Assembly (NCBI RefSeq): GCF_028583425.1
Contig: NC_072800.1
Span: forward strand, 93,279,001 to 93,343,000
Source of the DNA: Eublepharis macularius
Lineage: Eukaryota > Chordata > Lepidosauria > Squamata > Eublepharidae
Direction: 5' to 3'
Length of the DNA: 64,000 bases
Shown here: in pieces, positions 8,917 through 20,900 of the stretch
Numbering within the stretch: position 1 is the first letter of the stretch
Layout: the number at the start of each line of letters is the position of its first letter
The notes under the pieces: model-generated
What the model was told of the DNA's origin: nothing
Database searches by the model: none
What the model saw: the letters and a program-made list of their open reading frames with translations, nothing else
Program-made: the position numbers and the translations under genes

Positions 8917-11900
8917 GTAGCGCCGGAGGGGGAGGGGGAGGGGGAGGGGAGCTGGAAGGCCCCCGCCCGGCAAGAGGCCCCCGGACCCCAGGCCGCCCTC
9001 GGGGCTGGCCGCGTCTCCTTCAGGCGGAGCCCGCAGGCGTCCCAGCTGGCTTCTGCAGGTAGCTAGAGGAAGGGCAGGCTGCGCCGGGAGGCGCCATTCC
9101 CCCTTCCTCTGTTGCAGGGGGACCGCCGGGTCAGGCTGCGGCCATAGAAGCAGAAGGGTTGGAAGGAACCTCAAGGGTCATCTAGTCCAACCCCCTGCAC
9201 AATGCAGGAAAATCACGAATAGCTCCCCCCGCCCTCACACCCAGTGACCCTTACTCCATGCCCAAAAGATGGTAAAACACAGTCCGGAGCTCTAGCCGAA
9301 CTGGCCTGGGAAAAATGGCTACCTGACCCTAAGGAGGTGATTGGCCTTACCCTGGGCGTGTAAGAAGGGGCCAGGAGAACTAAGCACTGATTTAGCCCTT
9401 CCTGCCCTCCACCTCATGATCTGCCCAGGTTCACAGAATCAGCACTGCTGAGAGATGGCCATCTAGCCTCTGCTTAAAAACCTCCAAAGAATCATTGAAG
9501 CATAGAGTTGGAAAGGTTCTCCACGGTCACCTAGTCTAACCCCCTACAGAGTGCAGGAAATTCACAATTACCTCCCTCCCCACACACACCCAGTGACCCC
9601 TGCTCCAGGCCCAGAAGACAGCAAAACACCATCAGGTTCTCTAGCCAAACTGGTAATCGGCATTACCCTGGGCATGTAAGAAGGGGCCACGAGCACTGAT
9701 GTAACCCTTCCTGTACCCTTCCTGTAACCCACCCACCTCACAGGGTGATTGTTGTGGGGTAATAATAACATACTTTGTAAACCGCTCTGAGTGGGCATTA
9801 AGTTGTCCTGAAGGGCGGTATATAAATCGAATGTTATTATTATTATTATTATTCCTGCCCTTCCTCTCCTGATCTACCTAGGTTCCCTGAATCAGCTTTA
9901 CTGTCAGATGGCCATCTAGCCTCTGTTTAAAAACCTTTGAAGAATCATGGAATCATAGGGTTTGATCTCCAGGGTCATCTAGTCCAACCCCCTGAACAGT
10001 GCAGGAAACTCACAACTACCTCCCCCATACACACCCCCAGTGCCCCCTGCTCCATGCCCAGAAGATGGCAAAACACCATCAGATTCCCTAGCCAAACATG
10101 CCTAGGGAAAATAACTTCCTGACCCCAAAGTGGTGATTGGCATTATCTTGGGCATGTCAAACAGCAGGAATTGGGTCCAGGGGCACCTGAGAGACCAGCG
10201 AGATTTCCAGGACACAGGCTTTCCAGATTCACAGAGCTCCCTCCTTCGGATACAGGTCATCTGTAGAAGTCATCTTCATCCTCTCTTGTTTGAACAAGGA
10301 AGCTCTGACTTTTATTCCCTGAGCACCGCTCTGGTCTCTAAGGGGCCCCTGGACTTCAGTCTTGGTATCCGCTGGGCTCAAATCCTGCTGTCCAGCAGCA
10401 GACCAACATGGCTGCCCACCTAAAATAGTAGACTCCGACAAGGTTTCCAGGGGAGAAGCTTTCCAGAGTCAAAACTCTCTTCTTCGGACTCTTCCTCTGC
10501 CTTTCTGAAGAAGCTGCTGTGGAGATAAAGACTGAGAGAGGGTGTTTAAGGAACTGCCAGATGTGGGAGTTATTTTGCTAGGATGGACAAACAGAGCAAG
10601 CCCTTTGCAGTCATCCTGGCTGGAGAAAGTGGCAGGAGAGGGGGGAAAGCAAAAGGAGGGCTGGGCGTGCAAAGGAGCAGCAGGAAGGGTGCAAGGAAGA
10701 ACAGAGATATTAGGGATCACCTTGCCCTGGGGAGGGGTTAATGAGTGGGAGGGATTTAGTGGGGGGCAGAGAGGAGACACTCAGGGACCCCAGGGTGGGG
10801 GCACGAGGAAGGAAGGGGGCTCAGACAGATGCAGGGCACCCTGCAGATTCTCCCTTGAAGGATGTTTCTAGGTGGGCAGTCGTGTTGGTCTGCAGTAGAA
10901 CAAGAAGATGAGAGACCAACTTGATTCCCAGAGCGTAAGCTTTCCAGAGTAAGCTTTCACTAGATGCTTGGGGAAATCTGGTATTATTTATTTACTTTAT
11001 TTATAGTCCACCTTTCTCACTAAGACTCAGGGCGGGTTACACAGTGTGGCTCAGTACAGTCGATATCAAAGACATTTCAATAAAACATGTAATGGGTATA
11101 TACAGGCACATTTGCAAAGATTTAAAAAATCCACAGAAATCCACTACAGAGCTGAAGAAATGCCGAAACAGAGTATAAGCGATTCTACGACTGCCATATT
11201 AATCATCATAGTAGCTAACCTGGTAGGATCATACCTACCACAATAGTAGTGGAGTCTATGGTCCATCAATATCTACAGCAATAGTAGTAAAGTCTGTGGC
11301 CCCTCCCTATCCCTTTACTAATGGATCTCTATGAATCCACTTCCCTACAGCACAGCCCTACTGACTTTCGAAAGCTTATTAACTCCCCAAAGCTCCTTGA
11401 AGGATGTTACACCTCTCATCTTCACTGAGAATTAACTTGCTTGGGGGGGGGGGCGTGTAGCCATGATAGGTCTGTGGTAAAGAATTTTTAGGCCTCATTT
11501 CATAAAATCTTGTTCTGAGCATACATTCAAAGCTGACAGCACACAAAACATGTAAACACATAAGATTGGCCTTGCCCCAGTGTCACATTTCTTCTCTGAG
11601 ATATCCTGCAGGACAGATGGGTCTCTGGTGAATGGGAAGGATCACCAAGCAAAGTATAAACATTTTCTTGTCTGTATTGTATCCGTTAGATAATTAAGAC
11701 TTTAACCTTGATTGCATTCCATTCCCAAGAGAATATCAGATATGTGGCTCCAGCTTCTCAAATGTCTGTATAATTCATTTGTCACTCAAGCTTGTCTGAG
11801 GTCATATTCTCTGGGAAAATGCATCATTACGACAAAGTACAGAGAAGGGCAACTAAAATGATTAAAGGGTTGGAACACTTTCCCTATGAGGAAAGATTGA

Positions 11901-14900
11901 GGCGCTTGGGGCTCTTTAGCCTGGAGAAAAGACGACTGAGGGGAGACATGATAGAGGTTTACAAGATAATGCACGGGTTAGAGAAGGTAGAGAAAGATGT
12001 GTTTTTCTCCCTTTCTCACAATACAAGAACTCGTGGGCACTCTATGAAATTATTGAGCAGTCGGGTTAGAACAGATAGAAGAAAATACTACTTTACACAA
12101 AGGGTGATAAACACGTGGAATTCGTTGCCACAGGAGGTGGTGGCAGCTACAAGCATTGCCAGCTTCAAGAGGGGACTGGACAAATATATGGAGCAGAGGT
12201 CCATCAGTGGCTATTAGCCACAGGAGATAGATGGTATTCTCTTTGTGGGGAGGTGGTGCTCTGTTGTCTTGGTGCTGGAAGGAAGGCAGTGGGAGGGCTT
12301 CTGGTGTCCTGGCCTCACTGACAGTCCTTTAGATGGCACTGGATTTCTAGCCACTGTGTGTGACAGAATGTTGGACTGGATGGGCCACTGGCCTGATCCA
12401 ACATGGCTTTGCTTATGTTCTTATGTTCTTATGAGTTTTAACAAGGTGTATGCATCATTACGAGAGAGTTTTATCCTAACCTTTTTTATTCTGTAAACAA
12501 TTAGCAATTATCCTGTAAACAAACGGCATCAAGGGTATATAAATCCCTCCAATGGAACTGGTCTTTACACACGTTTCCCCGAAATGGAGAATGTGCCATG
12601 GGGTTATTAAATAAATAATAAACCCATATTTCTTTGAAGACGCCTTTGGTGTCTTGATTATGTGTGAAGTCATTTGACTGAAAGGGGGCTTGAATTGAAA
12701 CGCAGAGCGCTACAAAATAAATCCCCTTTCAGTCTGCACCAAGACCAGTGGGAGCATTGCGGCCCATTTGTGATTCTTGTATTCTCATACACGCTTTTCT
12801 GGAGAGGAGCTCGCTTGTCAGGCGCTGGAGAGAAGTACATTGCAAGCTTTAAAAAAACGGTAGCATGATGTAATCCACTTGGGGGGTCCCCTTTGGGGAA
12901 ACAAGGAGGGTAAAAATGAAGTAAAATGAGCAGATGAAAACTTGGAAGCCTCCGAGGTGCCCCAGGACTGCTGCTGGGAGGTACTCTAGCTAAGTGGTAG
13001 AGCATGTGCTTTGCAAGACAAAGGTCCTAGGTTGAGTCTCTGGCAACATTTAAAGACCCTGGAGAGCCACTGCCAGTCTGAGTAGACCATTCTGACCTTG
13101 AGGAAGGGGTAGCCTGGGTAGTTGCAAGATTTCTCATCCAGCATCTGCCGCTGCCTCCAAGTATACTTAGTTGCAGTCCTCGGGTTGACCTTGGCCCAGA
13201 ATGCTGAGCAGGACTGCCTTTTGCTCATAGTGAATGTGGGACCTCATAGGAATGCGCTGCAGGCTGCTCCTTCGGGTTTCTTGCTTGGATTGGTAGTGCC
13301 AGGGCTTTATAGCTTTTCCTGATTTGAAATGTTTTGACGTTTTGTGAGTGGTCTGGAAACCGGATTTGGGTGGATGCATAGCTTGTAGGTGCTGTAGCAC
13401 CTCCGTGCAAACCACAGGAGCAATTTTGGTATGTATGATAACAGACTCACAGACTGGACGAGTCATGGAAAAGAACTCCCTGCTTGGAGTGCCTTTGGTG
13501 TGAGGCTGCTTGGTACTGGCAGGTGGGCCTCAGTGTTCCTATCCAGTTTCTCACACATTTTTTACCCTGTTTTGAGACTGCGGTTCTTTACCTTTATCCA
13601 CATGATTCTTCCGAAATCAAGGTGATCTGCTCTGAGTCACTTTTTAGATCTCCGATGCAATTGGCGATAATTGCAGCATAAGGTCTTCTAGGATAGCTCA
13701 TCTGCTCTAGATCCTTTTCAGTCCGGTTTCAGACCTGGAGGTGGCCCTGCTGGCTTTAGTTGACAAGATGCATCTGGATGTAGTTTGCTCTGTTGCTCCT
13801 TCAGGATTAATCTGTCTTTGGCACAGTGGGCCATGCTATCTTTTTGAGATGCTTGGAGGCAGAAGTAGGTATCAGAGGTTGTGCATTGGACAGGTTCAAA
13901 TCATTCCTCACTGACCAATCTCAAAGGATTGCTGTTGGACTCCAGTTATTGTCATTGTGGGATCTATCCTGTGGGCAGGGCTTTTTTTCTGGGGAAAGAG
14001 GTGGTGGAACTCAGTGGGTTGCCCTCAGTGAAAATGGTCACATGGCTGGTTGCCCCGCCCCCTGATCTCCAGACAGAGGGGAGTTCAGACTGCCCTCCGC
14101 GCTGCTCAGCGGTGCGGAGGGCAATCTAAACTCCCCTCTGTCTGGAGATCAGGGGGCGGGGCCACCAGCCATGTGACCATTTTCAAGAGGTTCTGGAACT
14201 CCGTTCCCCCTGAAAAAAAGCCCTGCCTGTGGGGTTCCCCAGGGCACAATCCTGTCCCTCATGTTTTTCAGTCTTTGTGTAAAGCCCCGAAGCCAAATAA
14301 TCCATGCTGACAATACTCAGCTATACATATTCCTATCCACATCTCCTGGGATGCAGTAGAGGTCCTGAATCGCTGTCTGGCTGCTATGGTTAATTGGCTA
14401 AGTGAATGAATTAGAACTAAACCTTGGAAAGACAAAGGTAATGCTGGTTGGGAAGGTAGAGATCTTGAAGGACAGCACACTCCCCACTTTCAGTGGGGTT
14501 CAGCTGCCACACTTGCTTACAGTTAAAAGCTTTGGATTCATAATGGATGCTACCACGAACTTCCTTGGTCGTCTCCCATCCAAGTACTAACCAGGATTGA
14601 CCGTGCTTAGCTTCCAAGATCTGACAAGCCCATCATGCCGGATCCAGCAGTACTGCTGTAAAAGCAAGTTAACGCTGTTGCCAAAAATACTTTCTTTCAA
14701 CTCAAGTCTAGCCTGGAAGATGGTCTCCTAAGTTGATATGGATAATACGGCCACCTGGATCCATGCTACGGTAAGATCAAGATTAGACTACTGCAGTGCT
14801 CTCTGTGTAGGGCTCCCAGTAGAGTCAGTTCGGAGACTCCTGTTGGTTCAGAACACCGCAGCTCAGCGCAGATGTAGCATGCATATTGCTCCACTGATTG

Positions 14901-17900
14901 CTCATCAGTTACTGGGTTCAATTTAAGGTACTGGCTATCACATCTGCTGGACCGCCTCTCCTCCATGCTCTGCTACAACAGCTTGGTTCATCCGTGCAGG
15001 GCTTTCTGGGTTTGCCACCCTTGCAAGTGAGCAAAATCAACAGCTGCCCATAAATGTGCATTCTCTGTAGTGGCCCCCCCGCTTATGGAGTGGCCTGCCC
15101 GTTGAGGTCAGGAAGCCTTAAGAAGCATCGCTAATTGCCTTTGAGACACCTGTTCTCCATGACCTTGTTCAAGTTTGTAAAACCTAAATATACCAGGAGT
15201 CATTTACTGCATTTGGGGGCATGGAATTTGACCAGTCCTTTCACCATTGCGTAGAGTAACATAGTGTCCTGTCAATACCATCAGTTCTGTTCCTGTTGAA
15301 ATGCTGCAATCAAACAGATCAATAATAGTTTACTTGTTTAGGCGTATAACCTGCCTCATCTGGTAGGCTTGGGAGAGATTCTGGAAACAGGCAGAAAAAA
15401 AGAGTCCGGTTGAACAGCTGAAAATATAATCTGCAAAAAAACTCCACACTGAACAGCTGAAAATATAACCTGCCAAAAAACCCCTCTCACTGACTCTGCC
15501 TCTCCCACCAGCCCTTGAACAAGCCTTGATTGGTATGACAAGAAACTGTTGTGACAGATGCTCAAAATCTGCGTTTCCAAAGTTTGGCATTTGTGGCGGG
15601 GGCGGGGGGGGACCCTGACAAATGCCTCTCTGTGTATTCTTGCAGACGGGGTTTATTAGCAGTTCCCCCAGCTGATTGTGAGTAATGATTTTGTGTCTCA
15701 TAGTGTTTGGGGGAAACGTTGAATAGCAATTGCCTGTTCAGCAGTTTGCTACTCAGGGTGGCCTTTTTATGCCCTTTTGGGAGGTGATCTTTCAGTGTGC
15801 ATGTTCAATTGTCTTAGCTACATTTCTGCCTGTTGATGTCTGGATATAGATAATGTTGTGCAGAATGAAGGATTTCTCCCTGGTGCTGCAGGGCCTTCTT
15901 TCCCAGTCTTCTAGATTAGAACATGATGTCCTTCCCCTGCCTTAAAAAGCAGTCCCTCAGAGCTATGAACGCAAACGTCATTAACCTTTGACTGGGCCTT
16001 TCAAGCAGGTATAGCTGTCAGTTGATTTGTGTGGTTGTTTCCTTCACTTAGTACAGAATGCTTAGCGGTGCTTTGCAAGCGGTTAGTGAAGTGCTAAGCC
16101 ATGTGTTTTGGGGGAAGCTTTGTTTGTATTCAGTTCAGGAAATCAGGCCGTCAAAAGCCTTAGTGTTGTAATGGACATGGGGCTTCATCCTGCAGGCCTC
16201 CATCTGTATCTCCCTGTGCCCCTCAAAGTGCTGGCCCAGGGGGTCGAAGGGCCTTCCGAAAGAGTTCTGTAGAAGAGCCCTTGAGGAGACAGAACTAGAT
16301 TGTAGGAGCCAACCCATTACTTGTATATTGTCGAAGGCTTTCACAGCCGGAGAATGATGGTTGTTGTGGATTTTCCAGGCTGTATAGCCGCGGTATTGGC
16401 ATTGTAGTTCCTGATGTTTCGCCAGCAGCTGTGACTGGCATCCTCAGAGGTGTAGCACCAAAAGACAGAGATCTCTCAGTGTCACAGTGACACTGAGAGC
16501 CCTGTGACACTGAGAGATCTCTGTCTTTTGGTGCTACACTGCTGAAGATGCCAGTCACAGCTGCTGGTGAAACGTCAGGAACTACAATGCCAAGACCACG
16601 GCAATACAGCCCGGAAAATCCTCAACAACCATCATTACTTGTATATTTTAAAAGTTACAGATCTGAAAAAGTGGTCCTGTGCCTATCGGAGCAGCAAAAT
16701 GCTAGAGGGGTCTGCGTATTTGGGGCTCACCAGGTATACAGAGAAATGATATTCTGCAAACTAAGAACCTGAAGACCCTTCCAAAGTCTTTGAACAAGCC
16801 CTGAGGCACCCGGAAGCAGGGAATTTGGAAGCTGAGAGTTAGCTAAAGAGGGAGAGAGGAGAATCCGCCTGCTGGAGCCTGAAGGCTTATAGTCTCATGG
16901 AGGGGTCGAGTAGGGTCAGAGGAAATGCCTGGAAGGTCTATCTCCATCAGTCCCCCAGTTGTGGATTCTGTAAGCATTTAATGCCTCTAATCACAAAGAA
17001 GAATTAATTAGAACTGAAGGGGAAGCGCGTTGTCCAGTTCAAATTAATTGCCCACCTCCCCCTTCAAGATGCTTTAATCTGTGAAGGGCTCAGAGTCCAT
17101 AACATCTGGTGTCCTGCACAGTTGGGGCAGGTAAAATACAGATAGGGGATGTGTGCCATTAATCATAAATCCCCCAAACTCAACTCCTCTGCGTTGTCTT
17201 TGTAATCTATTCCCAAACGTCAGCAACACAGGAGCTATTGGAAGGGAGCACTAGTGCTAGACAGCTGAAGCTCAGGGATACTTGACCAGGAAAGGACTCA
17301 TATATTTTTGTGGCAGTCATGCTGTTGATATTAGGTCATGGAAGAATTATTTACTCCCCCCTCCCCCATCTAGCTTGATAACTTGCTTACCACTGCTAGA
17401 ATAGGCATTCCCCTAAGTAAGTTATTTATTCTAATATATAACTTAGTTGTGGCGTTACTGGTGGTGGCCTTACATGCCAAATATTAGCAGTTTCAGATAT
17501 TTTTAGCGGTACTGCAGGGGCGCGTTGTCCCTGCTGCCCCCACGAGCAGTTCGCGCAGTGCTCTAAGGCCAAGCGATTTCACGATGAGGCCTCGTTCCAG
17601 AGAGAGAATGTGCTGATTGAACTGCCTCTGGTGGATCTCAGTTGAGTCATGATGTTTTTCCCACAAGGATGTTGGAAAAAATGTGTGTGCCCTTGTGCAG
17701 CATCGCTTGCAGCATCTTACCACAATCCCATGTGCTGGGAAGCCACAGCAGCTCCCGGGGCTGGAAGGACATTCCTCCCACCCTCCTGGCTCTCTATGGC
17801 CCCTGATTTGCTTACCCCAAATGGGCCGGGCAGCAGATTCCCTGCCTAGCTGTTGCGGAAGGGCTGCATTTATCATTTTTTTAAAATAAAAACCTTCATT

Positions 17901-20900
17901 CTCCTAACTTGATATCGGTCGTCCTCCACAACTATATACTTCAAGAAGTAGAACTCCATGAAGGAAAACGTTATGAGGGCAGAGATGGGGGAGAGAGAGA
18001 GCTGGAGAGGTCTGCTGTCTTCCTGATGCCTCTCTGCCTTCCCTCCCGAACGCTAGGGATGCTGACTCGCTGCGAACTTGCCTCAAGCCTTTGAAATTGT
18101 TCAAGCTGTGGACAGTTCAAGTATGCCAGCCTCCTGTTTGCAACTAGTTAATTAGCGTGCAGCAAGACTGCCCTGAACTGTGCTGGGGACCTCAGGGAGT
18201 TTGATGCTCGCCCCTCCTGGTTTATGAAGTTATGACCTAGTCATCTGTTGAGAGGCAGCATCCTCTGCCTAGTTCTAGGGTTTGTGATTCCTGTCAACTC
18301 CATTTAAGGACACATATTCGACTTGTACTGTGCCAACTGCGCTGGCTTCCAGTTGAATTCCGAGTCAAGTTCAAGGTGCTGGTGTTAACCTTCAAAGCCC
18401 TTAGCGGACTGGGACCTGCATATCTACGGGACCGTCTCTCCCTGAACGTTCCCCGGAGGACGTTACATTCTGCTGGTGGTCCCCGGCCCCAAGGATGTTC
18501 GCCTGGCCTTGACCAGGGCCAGAGACTTCTCAAGGCTCCGGCCTGGTGGAATGCTCTCCCAGCTGATATCCATGCCCCGCGGGACTTATTACAGTTCCGC
18601 CGGGTCTGCAAAATGGAGATGTTCCGCCAGGCCTATGAAAATGGTTGAGGAGCTGGTGAATTATCCTGCTGGTCCCTTCCCTGGTCTGCTCCGCTTCCAA
18701 AGCCTAACTGAGATCTGTTGAGCCTACCCATGGTGATATGTGCCAAAGTTACCACCCCGCCACATCTTAGAGGTCCTTGTTGAACTGCGTTTTATTGTTT
18801 TACATGGTTTTATTTTATGTATTTTATAGTATTTTATGGTATTTATATATGGTTGCAATTGTTATAATATGATGTTGTGTCCTGCCCTGAGCCCTCTTGT
18901 GGGAAGGGCGGGATACAAATCTAACAAATAAATAAATAAGGCAAGAGAGCCACTACCCAGACATGGAAGGCAGACGGCGTTTGCCCACATTCCAACGCTG
19001 CAGCTTCTTCTGACTCCAGAAAGAGCTCCTGGAGTCGCAGGATCTGTGCGGAGGGGCAGGTGGGCTGGAGCAAGGAGGGATACGGAGGGGGAATTGCCTC
19101 CCTCCCCTGAGGGGAGCGGCATGTGCGGAACAGGAAAGAGGAGCAATTCCAGCTCTGTGTCCCAAGCAAGCTTCTGTGGCAGGGTGGGGATTCAACCTGG
19201 ATCTTCCAGGTCCTAGTCTGATACTCTAACCACTACACCACGCTGGCTTTCCCATCAAATTGGGGGAGATGCCAGGGAATTCAAATGATCTCTCCAGAAT
19301 TGGATGTGGGAGAAACCAATTTAAGCTTCCTGCTTCTTAGGCTTTGTTTTTAATTTTTAAATTTCAGACCAAAAAAATGTATAATCTACCATTCCTGCCA
19401 CTCCCCCCACCCCCAAGAGCAGGGGTTCTTAATCTATGGTCCATGGACCCCAGGGTCTCTATGAGCTTGTCTTTGTGGCAAAATTCTTCATGTCAAATTA
19501 TGTTATTAAGGTATCGTTTCAATCCAAGCAAGTATAGGGTGGCATGCGATGCTACCGCACACAGTCAGGTAACAAGTCAGCATCAGACTGACTCAGAGAG
19601 CCAGTGTGGTGTAGTGGTTAAGAGCGCGGGACTCTAATCTGGAGAGCCAGGTTTGATTCCCCACTCTTCTGCTTGAAGCCAGCTGGGTGACCTTGGGTCA
19701 GTCACAGCTCTCTCAGAGCTCTCTCAGCCCCACCCACCTCACAGGGTGATTATTGTTGTGGGAATAGTAATAACATATTTGTAAGCAGCTCTGACTGGGT
19801 GTTAAGTCATCCTGAAGGGCGGTATATAAATCAGATGTTATTATTATTATATTTATCATTTCCACCACCTTTCTCCCTATGTCCCACCATGGCAACTTTA
19901 CTCATCTGGACATGGCCTTCCGCAGATACCACCTTGCAAATGGGCAAAACCAATAGCTGCCCATACACGTACATTCTCTGGGGTCATCCCCATCGTATAG
20001 AATAGGCTGCCTGGAAGTGTCAGGCAAGCTGCCACTCTCCTGGCTTTCTCCAAACTGTGGAAAAAAGTCAAGTCCTAAGGGGCTGTGCTGTAAGCTTTGG
20101 CTCAGACAGGGACTGTAGACTATACTACTGAGTTGGTGTAGATATGCTCTGACGGGGAGTTTTCGTGTTGTTTAATATGTCACCTCAAATTACTTATGTT
20201 TTGTTTCTGCAGTGCTCCATGTCTGTAAGCAGCTCTTTTGCTTGTTTTCCAGTTTCTGCAGTCCACACCCTATTTCTTGCATGTCCCAACCACTGAAAAT
20301 AAAATTAAAATCTAGTAAAGTTTTTTTGTTGATAGGAAATAGAGAAAATGTATCCTGTGTCTGTTTTTGTTTACATCAGGCCATGGTGAATTTTAAGGTA
20401 AAAATTTAGTCTTTTGACATCTTGATTGTCATTTTTTTGTTCCAGACTAATTATTATAATATAATATTGTTCAATACTTGTGGGCTCTCGATGTTAGGCG
20501 GGTAAATAGCATGTGTAATACGTGTAGTGCAGTGTAAAGAAATCAAAGTTGGTGTGTTACCTGTAGCAGATCAACAGATTTAATGAAAACCATGCCTCAG
20601 ATATGTTTCATACCTACAGATGGCCTAAGTTAATTAATAAGCTATGCTTTTCATGTAAATTATTTATTATTTATTTTCGATTTTTATTCCTCCCTCCCCA
20701 CATTTCCAGCAGGCTCAGGGCGGAATTATATCAGAGTGCTTGTTTTTTGCAGGAAGTAGCCCTTAATGAAAATGTATGGGACATTTTGTGTGCCTTTGCT
20801 CACGTGCGTTTTTCTGGGGTGGAGGTCCATAGCTTTCATCAGAGCCTCAAAGTGTTGCCGTGGCTCAAGTGTTAGTCTGGGCCCGAGGGTCATTCGCCCT

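Larger units (their letters stand above)
8390..9110. promoter_or_regulatory. Bidirectional CpG-rich promoter of KIF9 and KLHL18
   Basis: This GC-rich, CpG-dense block contrasts with AT-rich flanks such as 8220-8340. It lies between the divergent KIF9 and KLHL18 start codons (7439 and 8776). Visible sites: an X-box-like GTTGCTATGGCGAC at 8472-8485, a second X-box-like GTTCCTATGGTCAC at 8506-8519, a palindromic ETS core TTCCGGAA at 8536-8543, ACTTCCGGT at 8624-8632 overlapping the palindrome TCTCGCGCGAGA at 8632-8643, and GC boxes near 8590-8600. There is no TATA box. Transcription starts cannot be placed without transcript data. Confidence 0.85.
13690..15200 (+). repeat. Decayed L2-type LINE ORF2, interrupted by a hAT MITE and a 5S-derived segment
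   Basis: Plus-strand remnants include [13 protein letters not shown] (RT), [29 protein letters not shown] and [20 protein letters not shown]. It is broken by a MITE at 13976-14225 exactly inside the GVPQG region and by 5S-like sequence at 14566-14628. Confidence 0.75.

Noticed and set aside
8476..9174. A 232-codon antisense open frame in the promoter
   Set aside because: It is GC-rich antisense to KLHL18 exon 1, with no domain resemblance; explained by composition.
11792..12217. A 141-codon open frame as a host gene
   Set aside because: It has CR1 ORF2 C-terminal motifs, and the (TTCTTATG)n tail follows.
12977..13050. A functional tRNA gene
   Set aside because: The tRNA-like head is degenerate, cannot close a clear acceptor stem and continues into a SINE body. 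The same applies to 19596, 39118, 60893 and 61300.
14566..14628. A functional 5S rRNA gene
   Set aside because: Only about half of the 5S length matches, with substitutions, and it lies inside a LINE without the full internal promoter.
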